Shown here in pieces: positions 15,477-25,078 of a stretch of DNA of 64,000 nucleotides (positions within the stretch are counted from its first letter, which is position 1; every line of letters begins with the position of its first letter). The notes under the pieces were generated by a model. The model was not told where the DNA came from and did not search any database. It worked only from the letters and a program-made list of their open reading frames with translations. The DNA is taken from assembly GCF_006438915.1 (NCBI RefSeq), contig NZ_RCZE01000002.1, positions 127,144-191,143 of the forward strand. The letters are read 5' to 3'. The stretch comes from Pseudomonas arsenicoxydans (GTDB taxonomy: Bacteria; Pseudomonadota; Gammaproteobacteria; Pseudomonadales; Pseudomonadaceae). Position numbers and translations under genes: made by a program.

Positions 15477-16064
15477 TTAACGGTTTTCCAGGCTTGCTGC
15501 ACGAGCGTAAGGCAGAGCACTTTCAGTGCCTTTCAATGCAGCTTGTTGAGCATGTTGGCGCAAGTAGCTTGGCAGACGCTGATCGTGCCAGCCTGGCTGA
15601 CCTTGCAATACACCGCTGGCCATAGGGCCAGTGGCATCCGAACTCTCATTGTAGCCTGCCAATACAGCTGGGCCTTTAACCTGAGGAACGGTCAGACCCG
15701 GTTGATTGGATTGCTGAGCCAGTTCGACACCAGCGATCTCGTCCTGGTTGTACAAACGAACGCCGGCCAGTACAGCCAGTGTTACCGAGGCGGCTACTGC
15801 CAGGCGACCCAGGCTGCGCCATGGACCACGGGTGGCTTTTGCCGGTACGGCTTCATCGGCCAACGCAGCAGACACTGCCGCAGCGATATCCAGGCGTGGA
15901 AGCAGCAAGTCCTTGTGCATGACTGCCCGAGCGATTTGATAACGAGCCCAGGTTTCACGGGTTTCTACATCGTCAAAGGCATTTAATACCCGACGCAATT
16001 CCAGTTCGTCCGCTTCGTTATCCATCACTGCGGACAGCGATTCCTGCAGGGCTTCACGACTCAT
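15477..16064 (-). CDS. mucA: anti-sigma factor MucA (RseA family)
   Basis: A 195-residue single-pass inner membrane protein. Residues 1-75 are the AlgU-binding RseA_N domain (LQESLSAVMDNEADELELRR, RYQIARAVMHKDLL), residues about 88-104 form the membrane helix (LGRLAVAASVTLAVLAGV), and the rest is periplasmic and binds MucB. It holds AlgU inactive until regulated proteolysis. The frame is intact, so a mucoid frameshift of the mucA22 kind is not present. Confidence 0.95.
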   Translation of the reverse strand: MSREALQESLSAVMDNEADELELRRVLNAFDDVETRETWARYQIARAVMHKDLLLPRLDIAAAVSAALADEAVPAKATRGPWRSLGRLAVAASVTLAVLAGVRLYNQDEIAGVELAQQSNQPGLTVPQVKGPAVLAGYNESSDATGPMASGVLQGQPGWHDQRLPSYLRQHAQQAALKGTESALPYARAASLENR

Positions 16065-16094
16065 GGCGTTCCTCTCTTGGCTATCGCCGCTGTC

Positions 16095-16676
16095 TCAGTT
16101 TTCCTGCAACAACGGCTGCAGGGCTTTATCGATGGCCTCCCGGGCGCGGAAAATCCGGGAGCGCACGGTACCCACCGGACATTGCATGACGGCCGCAATG
16201 TCCTCGTAACTCAGACCATCGAATTCACGTAAAGTTAAAGCCGTACGCAAATCTTCTGGCAGTTGCTGGATGGTCCGATGGACGGTGCCTTCGATCTCAT
16301 CCCGCAGCAATGCTCGTTCTGGCGACTCGAGATCCTTGAGGCCATGATCGCCATCGTAGAACTCTGCATCCTCGGAACTGACATCGCTATCCGGCGGCCG
16401 GCGGCCGCGTGAAACCAGATAGTTTTTCGCCGTGTTAATGGCGATGCGGTAAAGCCACGTATAAAACGCACTGTCTCCGCGAAAATTTCCAAGGGCTCGG
16501 TACGCCTTGATAAAGGCTTCCTGAGCCACATCCTGGGCTTCATGGGTGTCGTGCACGAAACGCACGATCAACCCGAGAATTTTGTGCTGGTATTTCAGCA
16601 CTAGCAGATCGAAAGCTCGCTTGTCGCCACGTTGAACGCGCTCGACCAGCTGCTGATCCTCTTCCTGGGTTAGCAT
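16095..16676 (-). CDS. algU: RNA polymerase extracytoplasmic sigma factor AlgU (RpoE/Sigma-22)
   Basis: A 193-residue ECF sigma factor, essentially the classical Pseudomonas AlgU sequence: MLTQEEDQQLVERVQRGDKR start, region 2 at VRFVHDTHEAQDVAQEAF and YTWLYRIAINTAKNYL, region 4 at LREFDGLSYEDIAAVMQC. It directs the envelope-stress and alginate regulons. The ATG at 16676 is chosen because GAGGAG lies 5 nt upstream; an upstream GTG would add two residues. First gene of algU-mucA-mucB. Confidence 0.97.
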   Translation of the reverse strand: MLTQEEDQQLVERVQRGDKRAFDLLVLKYQHKILGLIVRFVHDTHEAQDVAQEAFIKAYRALGNFRGDSAFYTWLYRIAINTAKNYLVSRGRRPPDSDVSSEDAEFYDGDHGLKDLESPERALLRDEIEGTVHRTIQQLPEDLRTALTLREFDGLSYEDIAAVMQCPVGTVRSRIFRAREAIDKALQPLLQEN

Positions 16677-17233
16677 GAACACTCCTCGATAAGCTCAGAG
16701 GAGACTTGCAGAACTAAACGACCAGACTTGCAAACATAGACTCGGGCTTTTCGCAAAAGTTCTCCCCCTCCAAGCAAGTTTCCTGCGGGCTCTGATTTGG
16801 CACGCACGAAAAGCGCAGCGCGGGTTACCCGGCTGCGCGAATAATCTTGTCGTCGGATTCGCCAGCAAGGATCAAACTGCAGATCCTGCCCTGAAGCCGA
16901 CACTGTTCCTTGAATCAGGCAACCGTCTATTGATCTTGGGCCTTTGGCAAAAGTTCCATTATTTATAACCAGACGGCACCGACATTGTGCAACCGTGAAT
17001 GGAAAAATACTGTTAAATCCACGATACAGTCGTCTTGTCGTTGATTCGGTCAAAAAACCATCCGACGAAGCGTCGGGTATTTCCTGTCACAGTAGTTTCA
17101 CAATGCCATATGCGCTCGGGTATTGTGCCGCTCCCCCCCTCTATATACTAGTGGGCTGTGTGGCCGACTCGACTCGCCGTTCCAGCAGTCTTGCGCCAAC
17201 CCCGACCCGGGTCGCTTTGAGCGGAATCCTGAA
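16677..17233. other. algU/nadB divergent intergenic region
   Basis: 557 bp. The algU-proximal part carries the AlgU-type promoter. The rest holds no convincing ORF and must include the nadB promoter. Confidence 0.5.
16736..16762 (-). promoter_or_regulatory. AlgU-dependent autoregulatory promoter of algU
   Basis: On the minus strand GAACTT (16757-16762) is separated by 16 nt from TCTAT (16736-16740), matching the AlgU/sigma-E consensus GAACTT-N16-TCTGA closely. It lies about 60 bp upstream of the algU start, as in P. aeruginosa. Confidence 0.75.
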
Positions 17234-18850
17234 ATGAGCCAACAGTTTCAACACGATGTTCTGGTGATTGGCAGCGGCGCTGCCGGTTTGAGTCTTGCGC
17301 TGACCTTGCCCGGTCACTTGCGCATCGCGGTACTGAGCAAAGGCGACCTCGCCAACGGCTCGACATTCTGGGCCCAAGGCGGCGTCGCTGCCGTGCTGGA
17401 TGACTCCGACACCGTCGAGTCCCACGTCGATGACACCCTCAACGCCGGCGGCGGCCTGTGCCATGAAGACGCTGTGCGCTTCACCGTCGAGCACAGTAAA
17501 GAGGCGATCCAATGGCTGATCGACCAAGGCGTACCGTTTACCCGCGATGAACAATCTGGCACCGAAGACGGCGGATTCGAGTTTCACCTGACCCGCGAAG
17601 GCGGCCACAGCCATCGGCGCATCATTCATGCTGCCGATGCCACAGGCGCCGCGATATTCAGAACGCTGCTGGCTCAGGCCAGACAACGGCCCAACATCGA
17701 ACTGCTGGAACAGCGCGTCGCAGTCGATCTGATCACCGAAAAACGCCTCGGCCTGGAAGGCGACCGCTGCCTCGGGGCCTACGTACTCAATCGCGGGACC
17801 GGCGAAGTCGACACCTACGGCGCACGCTTCGTCATCCTCGCGTCCGGTGGCGCTGCCAAAGTCTACCTCTACACCAGCAACCCCGACGGCGCCTGCGGTG
17901 ATGGCATCGCCATGGCTTGGCGTTCCGGCTGCCGGGTGGCGAACCTTGAGTTCAACCAGTTTCATCCCACTTGCCTATACCACCCGCAGGCAAAAAGCTT
18001 CCTGATCACTGAAGCCCTGCGCGGCGAAGGTGCGCACCTGAAACTACCTAACGGCGAACGTTTCATGCAGCGCTTCGACCCGCGCGCGGAATTGGCGCCA
18101 CGGGACATTGTTGCCCGGGCCATCGATCATGAAATGAAGCGCCTGGGGGTCGACTGCGTCTATCTGGACATCAGCCACAAGCCCGAAGCGTTCATCAAGA
18201 CGCACTTTCCGACGGTGTACGAACGCTGCCTCGAGTTTTCCATCGACATCACCAAGCAGCCGATCCCGGTGGTTCCGGCGGCGCACTACACCTGCGGTGG
18301 CGTGATGGTCGATCAGAACGGCCGCACCGACGTGCCGGGGCTGTATGCCATTGGCGAAACCAGCTTCACCGGCCTGCACGGCGCCAACCGCATGGCCAGC
18401 AACTCACTGCTGGAGTGTTTCGTTTACGCCCGTTCGGCGGCGGCGGATATTCTTGAACAGCTGCCGCACGTGTCGATTCCAGCCGCCCTGCCCATCTGGG
18501 ATGCGAGCCAGGTCACCGATTCCGACGAAGACGTGATCATCGCGCACAACTGGGATGAACTGCGCCGATTCATGTGGGACTACGTCGGTATCGTGCGCAC
18601 CAACAAACGCCTGCAGCGGGCCCAGCACCGCGTGCGGCTGTTGCTGGACGAGATCGACGAGTTTTACAGCAACTATAAGGTCAGCCGCGACTTGATCGAA
18701 TTGCGTAACCTGGCTCAGGTGGCAGAACTGATGATCCAGTCAGCGATGGAGCGCAAGGAAAGCCGGGGCCTGCATTACACACTCGACTATCCGAATATGC
18801 TCCCGGTTGCCCTGGACACTATTCTGGTGCCGCCCACCTACGTCGACTGA
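17234..18850 (+). CDS. nadB: L-aspartate oxidase
   Basis: A 538-residue flavoenzyme. [13 protein letters not shown] is the N-terminal FAD motif, and [21 protein letters not shown] and [11 protein letters not shown] are succinate dehydrogenase/NadB family landmarks. It oxidises aspartate to iminoaspartate, the first step of NAD synthesis. The ATG at 17234 is chosen because it gives the canonical [13 protein letters not shown] start. The 3' end overlaps the convergent ygfX gene by 32 nt. The algU-nadB divergence is the normal Pseudomonas arrangement. Confidence 0.97.
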   Translation: MSQQFQHDVLVIGSGAAGLSLALTLPGHLRIAVLSKGDLANGSTFWAQGGVAAVLDDSDTVESHVDDTLNAGGGLCHEDAVRFTVEHSKEAIQWLIDQGVPFTRDEQSGTEDGGFEFHLTREGGHSHRRIIHAADATGAAIFRTLLAQARQRPNIELLEQRVAVDLITEKRLGLEGDRCLGAYVLNRGTGEVDTYGARFVILASGGAAKVYLYTSNPDGACGDGIAMAWRSGCRVANLEFNQFHPTCLYHPQAKSFLITEALRGEGAHLKLPNGERFMQRFDPRAELAPRDIVARAIDHEMKRLGVDCVYLDISHKPEAFIKTHFPTVYERCLEFSIDITKQPIPVVPAAHYTCGGVMVDQNGRTDVPGLYAIGETSFTGLHGANRMASNSLLECFVYARSAAADILEQLPHVSIPAALPIWDASQVTDSDEDVIIAHNWDELRRFMWDYVGIVRTNKRLQRAQHRVRLLLDEIDEFYSNYKVSRDLIELRNLAQVAELMIQSAMERKESRGLHYTLDYPNMLPVALDTILVPPTYVD

Positions 18851-19271
18851 ACGTCAGTCGAACCCGCAGGCGTCGGTGCACATCCGTCGCCTGCGAGTCG
18901 CGAGGCACGCAGATCGATCTGACCCGTCGTTCACCGCGCAGGCGAAACCGCAGCACTACGATCAATGGCAGCGCAAGACTGTCCGGTCGCAACTGCACCG
19001 GTTGCCAACCCCGCGCCTGATTCCACAACTGCCAGCCTTCGGCATCGCGACGCAAGCCGCGAAATGCCTGCGGGTGTGTCAGCAGAATCTGACGGGGCAA
19101 TGCCCAAACGCCATGCGCCAGACAGCAAAAAGCGCCGAGCAGACTGGCCCAGATCGGTATAGAGAGAAGAAACAACGAACCCAGTGCAAACAACTGGGCC
19201 AGTAGATACGCCGCCAGCAACTGCCGCGAGGCATGCCAGCGGCATTCGAACGTATTACTTGGGCTGGACAC
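18819..19271 (-). CDS. YgfX/CptA-family membrane protein
   Basis: A 150-residue protein with two N-terminal membrane helices ([19 protein letters not shown] and [18 protein letters not shown]), then a basic soluble tail. Its start is a GTG at 19271 that lies inside the last codons of sdhE (17-nt overlap), so translation is coupled. YgfX is the regular partner of SdhE/YgfY in gammaproteobacteria; a toxin role was proposed but is disputed. The 3' end overlaps nadB on the opposite strand. Confidence 0.8.
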   Translation of the reverse strand: MSSPSNTFECRWHASRQLLAAYLLAQLFALGSLFLLSIPIWASLLGAFCCLAHGVWALPRQILLTHPQAFRGLRRDAEGWQLWNQARGWQPVQLRPDSLALPLIVVLRFRLRGERRVRSICVPRDSQATDVHRRLRVRLTFSRRRWAAPE

Positions 19272-19509
19272 GGTCCAGGATCATGCGAACCATGCGCTGA
19301 AGCTCCGGATCTTCCGATTCGGCGCGTTCCATGAACCAGCCGAACATGTCCTGATCTTCGCACTCGAGCAGCTTGCGGTAGCAATCGCGGTCGACATCAT
19401 TGAGGTGCGGGTAGACTTCTTTTACAAACGGCACCAGCAATACGTCCAGCTCAAGCATGCCGCGGCGGCTGTGCCAGTAGAGGCGATTCAGTTCAACATC
19501 TTCGACCAT
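19255..19509 (-). CDS. sdhE: FAD assembly factor SdhE
   Basis: An 84-residue protein with the conserved [17 protein letters not shown] motif near the N-terminus, whose RGxxE part contacts the flavoprotein. It promotes covalent flavinylation of succinate dehydrogenase and fumarate reductase. MVEDVELNR at 19509 is the normal start. Gene order sdhE-ygfX on one strand and ygfZ divergent is the common Pseudomonas layout. Confidence 0.92.
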   Translation of the reverse strand: MVEDVELNRLYWHSRRGMLELDVLLVPFVKEVYPHLNDVDRDCYRKLLECEDQDMFGWFMERAESEDPELQRMVRMILDRVQPK

Positions 19510-19658
19510 GGAGCGCTCCTCAAATAGGCGGCAAGTATACAGCCCCGCGCCCCGTCGAACAGTCGGCTTTGGTCGGGCACTGTCGACCTTTTGTGAACTA
19601 CCCATTTCACGGGCGCCACCTTATGATGTCCCCCAGACTCTTTACCCTGCGATGACCC

Positions 19659-20600
19659 ATGGCCGATTCTGCTTTTTTCTGCACCCTGTCTCACGAAGGC
19701 GTTCTCGCGGTCCGCGGCGCGGATGCCGGCAAATTCCTGCAAGGCCAATTGACCTGCAACCTCAATTACCTGAGTGAAACCCAAGCCAGCCTGGGCGCGC
19801 GCTGTACGCAAAAAGGCCGGATGCAGTCGAGTTTCCGCATTCTGCTGGAAGGTGACGGCGTGGTGATGGCCATGGCCACCGAACTGCTGGAGCCGCAACT
19901 GGCGGACCTGAAAAAATACGCCGTGTTCTCCAAATCCAAATTGACCGACGAAAGCGCCGCTTGGGTCCGCTTCGGACTCGATCATGGCGACGCCGCGCTG
20001 AGCAGCCTCGGTTTGCAATTGCCGGCTGATACCGACAGTGTCGTGCGTCTTGAAGGTCTGATCGCCATCCGCGTCTCGCCGGATCGCGCTGAACTGTGGG
20101 TCGCCGCCGATCAGGCTGACGCCATCAAGGGCAAGTTGTCCGCCCTGCTGGCCGAAGGCAGTCTGAATCAATGGTTGCTGGGCCAGATCCGCGCAGGGAT
20201 CGGCCAGGTCATGCCAGAAACACGCGAGCTGTTCATCCCGCAGATGCTCAATCTGCAAGCCGTCGGTGGCGTGAGCTTCAAGAAAGGCTGCTACACCGGC
20301 CAGGAAATCGTCGCGCGCATGCAGTACCTGGGCAAACTCAAGCGCCGCTTGTACCGTCTGACTCTGGACGCCAGCGAATTGCCCGCCCCCGGCACGCCGC
20401 TGTTTTCCCCGAGCCATGGCAGTTCCATCGGCGAAGTGGTGCTGGCGGCCAACGCGGAACAAAACATTGAACTCCTTGCTGTGCTGCAAGCCGAAGCAGC
20501 TGAGGGTGGCGACATTCATCTCGGCACCCTGGAAGGACCCGCCTTAAACTTGCTCGACCTGCCTTATTCACTGGACCGCGATCGCGAAATCCAGCGTTAA
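19659..20600 (+). CDS. ygfZ: YgfZ, folate-binding iron-sulfur cluster repair protein
   Basis: A 313-residue GCV_T-like protein. The signature KGCYTGQEIVARMQYLGKL, with the conserved Cys, lies around residue 208-226, and GADAGKFLQGQLTCN sits near residue 17. It binds tetrahydrofolate and supports Fe-S enzymes such as MiaB. Divergent from sdhE with about 150 bp between. Confidence 0.92.
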   Translation: MADSAFFCTLSHEGVLAVRGADAGKFLQGQLTCNLNYLSETQASLGARCTQKGRMQSSFRILLEGDGVVMAMATELLEPQLADLKKYAVFSKSKLTDESAAWVRFGLDHGDAALSSLGLQLPADTDSVVRLEGLIAIRVSPDRAELWVAADQADAIKGKLSALLAEGSLNQWLLGQIRAGIGQVMPETRELFIPQMLNLQAVGGVSFKKGCYTGQEIVARMQYLGKLKRRLYRLTLDASELPAPGTPLFSPSHGSSIGEVVLAANAEQNIELLAVLQAEAAEGGDIHLGTLEGPALNLLDLPYSLDRDREIQR

Positions 20601-20634
20601 CCGCAGCATCTGTTGCAACACCTAGAGAAACGAA

Positions 20635-21456
20635 ATGAGCGATCTGGCGGAAAAGGTCCAACAGGATTTGGTTGAGGCCATCGATAACGATGACCTGGTT
20701 CTGCCAACATTACCGGAAGTGGCCATGCAGATTCGCAAGGCCGCCGAAGACCCGGAAATCAGTGTCAGCACCCTGAGCAAAGTGATCGGCCGCGATACGG
20801 CGTTGTCGGCGCGCCTGATTAAAGTGGTCAATAGTCCACTGCTGCGCGCGACTCAAGAAGTCACCGACCTGCACACGGCGATCACGCGTCTGGGCGTCAA
20901 CTACAGCAGCAATCTGGCAATCGGCCTGGTGATGGAACAGATTTTCCACGCCCGCTCCGAGGTGGTGCAGCAGAAGATGCACGATGTCTGGCGCAAAAGC
21001 CTGGAAATCGCCGGGGTCAGCTATGCGCTGTGCCGCAGTTACACGCAACTCAAGCCCGATCAGGCCGCCCTCGGCGGTCTGGTGCATCAGATTGGCGTGT
21101 TGCCGATTCTGACCTACGCCGAAGATCACTATGAGCTGCTGTCCGACCCGGTCAGCCTCAACCATGTGATCGACCACATTCACCCCTTGATCGGCGACAA
21201 ACTGCTCAGGGTCTGGGAGTTTCCGGAGAAGCTGGTGAAGGTTCCGGGGCAATATCTGGACTTCAAGCGTGAGTCTGAGCGGATTGATTATGTGGATCTG
21301 GTGCAAGTGGCCAGTCTGTATTGCCACAAGGACAGCGAACACCCGTTGGCCCGTTTCGACCTGACCAGCGTGCCTTCATTCAAGAAGCTTGGGATTGATC
21401 TGGAGAATGATTCGGTGATCAAGGATCTGGAAGAGTCGCGGTCGATGTTTTACTAG
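20635..21456 (+). CDS. HDOD domain protein
   Basis: A 273-residue protein almost wholly formed by an HDOD domain (LPTLPEVAMQIRKAAEDPEI, then GRDTALSARLIKVVNSPLL). HDOD proteins are non-catalytic relatives of HD phosphohydrolases linked to signalling, often with c-di-GMP systems. No extra output domain is present. It follows ygfZ by 34 nt and is probably cotranscribed. Confidence 0.88.
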   Translation: MSDLAEKVQQDLVEAIDNDDLVLPTLPEVAMQIRKAAEDPEISVSTLSKVIGRDTALSARLIKVVNSPLLRATQEVTDLHTAITRLGVNYSSNLAIGLVMEQIFHARSEVVQQKMHDVWRKSLEIAGVSYALCRSYTQLKPDQAALGGLVHQIGVLPILTYAEDHYELLSDPVSLNHVIDHIHPLIGDKLLRVWEFPEKLVKVPGQYLDFKRESERIDYVDLVQVASLYCHKDSEHPLARFDLTSVPSFKKLGIDLENDSVIKDLEESRSMFY

Positions 21457-21474
21457 GCGAGACCGCAGCGCGCC

Positions 21475-21574
21475 CTTCGCGAGCAAGTCGAATCGTCGCA
21501 CCGCCGCTCCCACATTTAATCGGGTTCCTCCAGAAGGATTGCGGTCAAATGTGGGAGCGGGCTTGCTCGCGAAG
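21475..21574. repeat. REP pair with one interrupted arm
   Basis: The right arm is the standard GTGGGAGCGGGCTTGCTCGC sequence. The left arm reads GCGAGCAAG, then about 16 unrelated bases, then CGCTCCCAC, so that copy has an insertion or replacement in its centre. It lies between the HDOD and tctE genes. Confidence 0.8.
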
Positions 21575-21597
21575 AGGCCAGTCCAGACAATACAAAA

Positions 21598-22983
21598 CTA
21601 CCCGGCAATAAAACTCACCCGCACCTTCAACCCCTTCGTCTCACCATCATGCAAACTGATCTGCGCCAGATGCGCGCGGCAGATCTCGCCCACGATCGCC
21701 AGCCCCAGCCCCGACCCGGCCACCTGTTGATTACGCCGATAAAAGCGCTCAAACACCCGATCCCGCTCATCCACCGGAATCCCCGGCCCGTCATCCTCGA
21801 CCTCCAGTACCGCCGGTGCCGTGACCCGCAAAATCACATTGCCGCCCGACGGTGTATGGGCCAACGCGTTATCCACCAGGTTACTCAGCAGCTCGTTCAG
21901 CAACGTCGGCTCACCACGCAGCCACACCGGCTCATCCGCTTCCAGTGCCAGGGCCACGCCGCGCGCGTGGGCCAGTGGCGCCATGGCCATGCCCAACTCC
22001 CGCGCCAACTGACTCAAATCCAGTAACTGCGCGCCGCCCTCGGCAATGGCCCGGGCACCGTTTTCGACCCGTGCCAGCGACAACAATTGATTGGCCAGGT
22101 GCGTCAATCTATCCGTGCCCTGGGCTGCCGTTTCCAGAGTGCTGCGCCAAGTTTCGGGTTCACTCGCCCGCAGGCCAAGTTCCAGCCGCGCCTTGAGCGC
22201 TGCCAAGGGCGTACGTAGTTCATGGGCAGCATCGGCGATGAACTGCGCCTGACGTTCGAATTGCCCACGCAGCCGCTCGGTAAAGTGATTGAGCGCCCGT
22301 ACCAGCGGCCACAGCTCGCGCTGCACTTCCACCAGCGGCAATGGTCGCAGATCATCCGACTGACGTTCTTCCACCGCCGTGCGCAAGCGTTCCAGCGGAC
22401 GTAACGCCGCACTCACCGCGAACCACACCAACAACAACGCGCCAATCGCCAGCATGCCCAGCCGCAGCAACGTGTCCGCCGCCAGACTGCGCGCCATGCT
22501 GACCCGTGCCTCATCCGTTTCCGCCACGCGAATTTCCGCCATGCCATTCATGTTCGGCTCGCTGACCGGCTTGAGCAAGCTGACCACCCGCACGTTCTGT
22601 CCGCGGTACGTAGCGTTGTAAAAGCGTGCCAGCGCCGGGTAGTCATCGGTGCGCGGCGTTCCCGGCGGGGGCGCAGGGAGGTTTTCGTAACCGGAAATCA
22701 GATTCTGGTGGATGTCATTGACCAGGTAAAAAATCCGCCCGGCGCTGTCATAGGCAAACGTATCCAGCGCCACGTAAGGCACGTCGGCACTGAGCGTGCC
22801 GTCACGCTGGGATACCCCCGCCGCAATGGTCCGCGCCGACGCCAGCAAGGTGCGGTCATACGCCGTGTCAGCGGCTTCGCGACCATTCCAGTAAGCGCTC
22901 AAACCACTGGCCAGCATTAACACCACCAGCAACAGCGCGAGGTTCCACAGCAACCGCCAGCGCAGGCTGCTGGGCTTATGCAT
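21598..22983 (-). CDS. tctE: tricarboxylate-responsive sensor histidine kinase TctE
   Basis: A 461-residue kinase with an N-terminal membrane helix, a periplasmic 2CSK-type sensor (FAYDSAGRIFYLVND), a second helix (LGMLAIGALLLVWFAVSAAL), an H-box (FIADAAHELRTPLAALKARL) and HATPase motifs (NELLSNLVDNALAHTP, VEDDGPGIP, GSGLGLAIV). The start at 22983 overlaps the tctD stop by 8 nt. With tctD upstream and the tctCBA transporter divergent, it fits the citrate/tricarboxylate two-component system. Confidence 0.9.
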   Translation of the reverse strand: MHKPSSLRWRLLWNLALLLVVLMLASGLSAYWNGREAADTAYDRTLLASARTIAAGVSQRDGTLSADVPYVALDTFAYDSAGRIFYLVNDIHQNLISGYENLPAPPPGTPRTDDYPALARFYNATYRGQNVRVVSLLKPVSEPNMNGMAEIRVAETDEARVSMARSLAADTLLRLGMLAIGALLLVWFAVSAALRPLERLRTAVEERQSDDLRPLPLVEVQRELWPLVRALNHFTERLRGQFERQAQFIADAAHELRTPLAALKARLELGLRASEPETWRSTLETAAQGTDRLTHLANQLLSLARVENGARAIAEGGAQLLDLSQLARELGMAMAPLAHARGVALALEADEPVWLRGEPTLLNELLSNLVDNALAHTPSGGNVILRVTAPAVLEVEDDGPGIPVDERDRVFERFYRRNQQVAGSGLGLAIVGEICRAHLAQISLHDGETKGLKVRVSFIAG

Positions 22984-23647
22984 CGCGGCTTTCCAGCAAA
23001 TAGCCAAGACCCCGGAAAGTCACGATTGCGACCGGTTGACCATCCAGTTTTTTGCGCAAGCGATGCACGTAGATTTCGATGGCGTCAGGGCTGGCTTCTT
23101 CGTCCAGGCCGAACACCTGGGAGGCCAGTTGTTCTTTGCTCATCACCCGACCGGGCCGGGCGATCAGTGCCTCGAGAACGGCCTGTTCGCGGGAGGTCAG
23201 GGTCAGCAGTTCTTCGCCAAGGGTGAAGCGCCGGGTGTCCAGATCGTAGACCAGCACGCCGCAGCGCTGCTGACGTTCACCGCCCAGCACACTGCGGCGC
23301 AGCAAGGCTTTGACCCGCGCTTCGAGTTCGGTCAGTTCAAAGGGTTTGGCGAGGTAATCGTCAGCGCCAAGGTTCAGGCCATGGACCCGATCCTTGACGT
23401 CGCTGCGCGCGGTCAGCATCAGCACCGGCAGGTTTTTCCCCCGGGAACGCAATCTCGCGAGCACTTCAAAACCGTCCATGCGCGGCAGGCCGACATCGAG
23501 AATGGCCATCGCGTATTCCTCGCTGCTCAAGGCCAGGTCTGCGGCCACGCCATCGTGCAGCACGTCCACGGTCAGCCCGGTGCTCTTGAGCGCCTGAGCG
23601 ACACTTTCGGCCAGCTGTAAATGGTCTTCGACGAGCAGAACGCGCAT
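22976..23647 (-). CDS. tctD: response regulator TctD (OmpR family)
   Basis: A 223-residue response regulator: acidic pocket and phospho-acceptor Asp51 in AILDVGLPRMDGFEV, the LMLTARSDVKDRVHGLNLGA stretch with conserved Thr, Lys in DYLAKPFE, and a C-terminal winged helix ending EIYVHRLRKKLDGQPV. It would activate the divergent tctCBA genes in response to TctE. The frame overlaps tctE. Confidence 0.92.
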   Translation of the reverse strand: MRVLLVEDHLQLAESVAQALKSTGLTVDVLHDGVAADLALSSEEYAMAILDVGLPRMDGFEVLARLRSRGKNLPVLMLTARSDVKDRVHGLNLGADDYLAKPFELTELEARVKALLRRSVLGGERQQRCGVLVYDLDTRRFTLGEELLTLTSREQAVLEALIARPGRVMSKEQLASQVFGLDEEASPDAIEIYVHRLRKKLDGQPVAIVTFRGLGYLLESRDA

Positions 23648-24042
23648 GAATCTTTACCTCATTCTGGGGATGGTCAACGCCATTCTTTGGCGCGGAGTTT
23701 ACAGCCGCATCCGCTGCTGTGAAGCCCGAAAACCGTGAAAGCCTGCTGAAAGGTTAGTGAAAGGTTGGGCCGTTAGAGTCCGCACACGGATGGTCTCGAC
23801 TGCCGACCTTCCAATCGTGCTTTGAAATGTAGCTCCCGAAAAACGCCACGACGCGTTTTCGCCAATAAGAACAATAAACTGAGGTACTGCACCATGCTGC
23901 GCATACCGCTTCAGGCCTACATCCCCCACCCTTTCATCCGATTCCCATTGTTCTCGCTTGTCCGCGCCGTTGCCGGCTGCACGGCGCGAAACTGCCGCGC
24001 CTGAAACATCCCCAAAAACAAAAACTCCCGTGGAGACAAAAA
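23648..24042. promoter_or_regulatory. tctD/tctC divergent intergenic region
   Basis: 395 bp. A 36-codon frame at 23894-24004 preceded by GAGGT could be a leader or remnant, but nothing in it is recognisable. The outer-membrane porin gene opdH, which lies here in P. aeruginosa, is absent. TctD target sites and the tctC promoter should be in this interval. Confidence 0.45.
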
Positions 24043-25020
24043 ATGAATCGTTCACTGCGCCGTTTCGCCCTCGCCGCCAGCTGCATGCTGTTCGCCGGCC
24101 AACTCATGGCCGAACCAAAACGTCCGGAATGTATTGCCCCGGCGTCACCGGGTGGTGGTTTCGACCTCACCTGCAAACTGGCGCAGAGCGCGCTGGTGAA
24201 TGAAAAACTGCTGACCAAACCAATGCGCGTGACCTACATGCCCGGCGGTGTCGGCGCTGTGGCCTACAACGCAGTGGTCGCTCAGCGCCCGGCCGACGCC
24301 GGCACGCTGGTGGCATGGTCCAGCGGTTCGTTGCTGAACCTGGCCCAAGGCAAGTTCGGACGTTTCGATGAAACCAACGTTCGCTGGCTGGCCGCTGTCG
24401 GCACCAGCTACGGCGCCATCGCAGTGAAAAGTGATTCGCCTTACAAGAACCTGGACGATCTGGTTCAGGCGCTGAAAAAAGACCCGAGCAAAGTGGTGAT
24501 CGGCTCCGGCGGCACTGTGGGCAGTCAAGACTGGATGCAAACCGCGCTGATCGCCAAGGCCGCGGGGATCAACCCGCGTGACCTGCGTTACGTCGCCCTA
24601 GAAGGCGGCGGTGAAATCGCCACTGCCCTGCTCGGCGGCCACATCCAGGTCGGCAGTACCGACATCTCCGACTCCATGCCGCACATCATGAGCGGCGACA
24701 TGCGCTTATTGGCGGTGTTCGCCGACAAGCGTCTGAATGAGCCGGAAATGAAAGACATCCCGACCGCCAAAGAGCAAGGCTACGACATCGTCTGGCCGGT
24801 GGTTCGTGGCTTCTACCTCGGGCCAAAAGTCAGCGACGAAGACTACGCCTGGTGGAAAGCGGCCTTCGACAAGCTTCTGGCTTCCGAAGACTTCGCCAAA
24901 CTGCGCGATCAGCGTGAACTGTTCCCGTTCGCCATGACCGGTCCGGAGCTGGACACCTACGTGAAGAAGCAGGTAGCGGACTACAAAGTGCTGGCCAAAG
25001 AGTTCGGCCTGATCCAGTGA
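24043..25020 (+). CDS. tctC: tripartite tricarboxylate transporter substrate-binding protein TctC
   Basis: A 325-residue periplasmic Bug-family receptor with a signal peptide (FALAASCMLFAGQLMAEP). CIAPASPGGGFDLTCKLAQS at the mature N-terminus and the middle segment VVIGSGGTVGSQDW are family hallmarks for carboxylate binding. It delivers citrate or related tricarboxylates to TctAB. It is the first gene of tctC-tctB-tctA. Confidence 0.95.
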   Translation: MNRSLRRFALAASCMLFAGQLMAEPKRPECIAPASPGGGFDLTCKLAQSALVNEKLLTKPMRVTYMPGGVGAVAYNAVVAQRPADAGTLVAWSSGSLLNLAQGKFGRFDETNVRWLAAVGTSYGAIAVKSDSPYKNLDDLVQALKKDPSKVVIGSGGTVGSQDWMQTALIAKAAGINPRDLRYVALEGGGEIATALLGGHIQVGSTDISDSMPHIMSGDMRLLAVFADKRLNEPEMKDIPTAKEQGYDIVWPVVRGFYLGPKVSDEDYAWWKAAFDKLLASEDFAKLRDQRELFPFAMTGPELDTYVKKQVADYKVLAKEFGLIQ

Positions 25021-25078
25021 TCGCCTCTGTCTAGCGGCTGCAGCCCCGTTTCGCGGGGCTGCGGCACAGGAGTTTCCC

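Noticed and set aside
15477..16064. mucA mutation of the mucoid type
   Set aside because: The mucA frame is complete with normal length and all domains.
23894..24004. 36-codon frame before tctC as a gene
   Set aside because: A plausible ribosome-binding site exists but the sequence has no recognisable feature; kept only as a possible remnant.
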